Positions 63,823 to 64,000 of a DNA stretch of 64,000 nt are shown in pieces. The position numbers were made by a program, and so were the translations under genes. This stretch comes from Reichenbachiella faecimaris. GTDB lineage: Bacteria > Bacteroidota > Bacteroidia > Cytophagales > Cyclobacteriaceae. Under the pieces are notes generated by a model. It searched no databases and was not told the DNA's origin. It saw only the letters and a program-made list of their open reading frames with translations. How positions within the stretch are numbered: the stretch's first letter is position 1; the number at the start of each line of letters is the position of its first letter. The stretch covers positions 62,001 to 126,000 of the forward strand of contig NZ_FWYF01000003.1 of assembly GCF_900176375.1 (NCBI RefSeq), read 5' to 3'.

Positions 63823-64000
63823 ATGGCGTTCGCAGATATACCCATTCGACGAAAACTATTAAGAGCGATCCTGTTCAGCACGGGTACAGCGATTCTCATT
63901 ACCTGCACTGCTTATTTCGCTTATGAGTTGTTCAGTTTTCGCCAAACAAGTATCCGAGAGTTGTCTATAGTTGGAGAAATAATTGCAACCAATAGTACAG
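63823..64000 (+). CDS. CHASE8-like membrane sensor, N-terminal part (cut by window edge)
   Basis: 59 codons are visible. After MAFADIPIRRKLLRA comes a membrane helix (LFSTGTAILITCTAYFAYEL) and then FRQTSIRELSIVGEIIATNST, the characteristic start of CHASE8-domain proteins such as YfiN and related hybrid kinases. The output domain is beyond the window; in Bacteroidota a histidine kinase is more likely than a GGDEF domain. Confidence 0.75.
   Translation, partial: MAFADIPIRRKLLRAILFSTGTAILITCTAYFAYELFSFRQTSIRELSIVGEIIATNST

Overview
The window comes from a Bacteroidota chromosome, most probably a marine gliding member of the Cytophagales (Reichenbachiella/Flammeovirgaceae-like; this placement is inference). 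The evidence is a GldC gliding protein, a SusC/SusD pair, several TonB-dependent receptors with the carboxypeptidase-like N-terminal domain, many 'SxC' lipoproteins, leucine dehydrogenase, a long-form NusB beside YtxH-DUF1573-YajC-YbbR-CoaE, and moderately low G+C by eye. There is one tRNA (Phe). I see no rRNA, no CRISPR array, no intact insertion sequence and no integrase.

Layout. 1-1.4 kb: end of a 3-oxoacid CoA-transferase operon, an inverted-repeat element and gldC. 1.5-6 kb: TonB-dependent receptor plus SGNH-hydrolase lipoprotein. 6.4-8.7 kb: tRNA-Phe and a two-gene Fe-S electron-transfer module (membrane HdrC-like plus HdrB-like). 8.7-11.6 kb: TPR, LolA-like and heme-motif exported proteins. 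11.7-17 kb (minus): housekeeping block coaE, YbbR, yajC, DUF1573, YtxH, nusB, leucine dehydrogenase; an ABC exporter diverges from it. 19.2-22.3 kb: secreted amidohydrolase and two membrane proteins, one with an HTH-like N-terminus. 22.5-32.7 kb: SusC-SusD locus whose partners are an SGNH hydrolase, a DASS carboxylate transporter, a Calx-beta/lamin-tail-like lipoprotein and an alpha/beta hydrolase, with no glycoside hydrolase; pckA follows.

34.6-39.9 kb is the most unusual part: a cassette of about 5 kb between near-identical 67-bp direct repeats. It encodes a small HTH regulator and two copies of one unit: conserved RNA hairpin, conserved 35-nt box, short double-glycine-leader peptide, hairpin, then a secreted erythromycin-esterase-like (Tiki/EreA/ChaN superfamily) protein. 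Leaders are almost identical while the cores differ, as in RiPP precursors. The regulator itself carries a leader-like double-glycine motif. No known RiPP modification enzyme lies in the window.

40-47 kb (minus): small outer-membrane proteins, then a putative exopolysaccharide operon (receiver-Hpt, receiver, HEAT-repeat membrane protein, processive GT2, YaiO-type barrel, propeller lipoprotein). 47.5-60.8 kb is dense in phosphorelay genes: five histidine kinases, several receivers and an Hpt protein. 61.2-64 kb: TonB-dependent receptor, YfiR-like periplasmic protein and the start of a CHASE8-like membrane sensor, resembling the YfiR/YfiN signalling arrangement.
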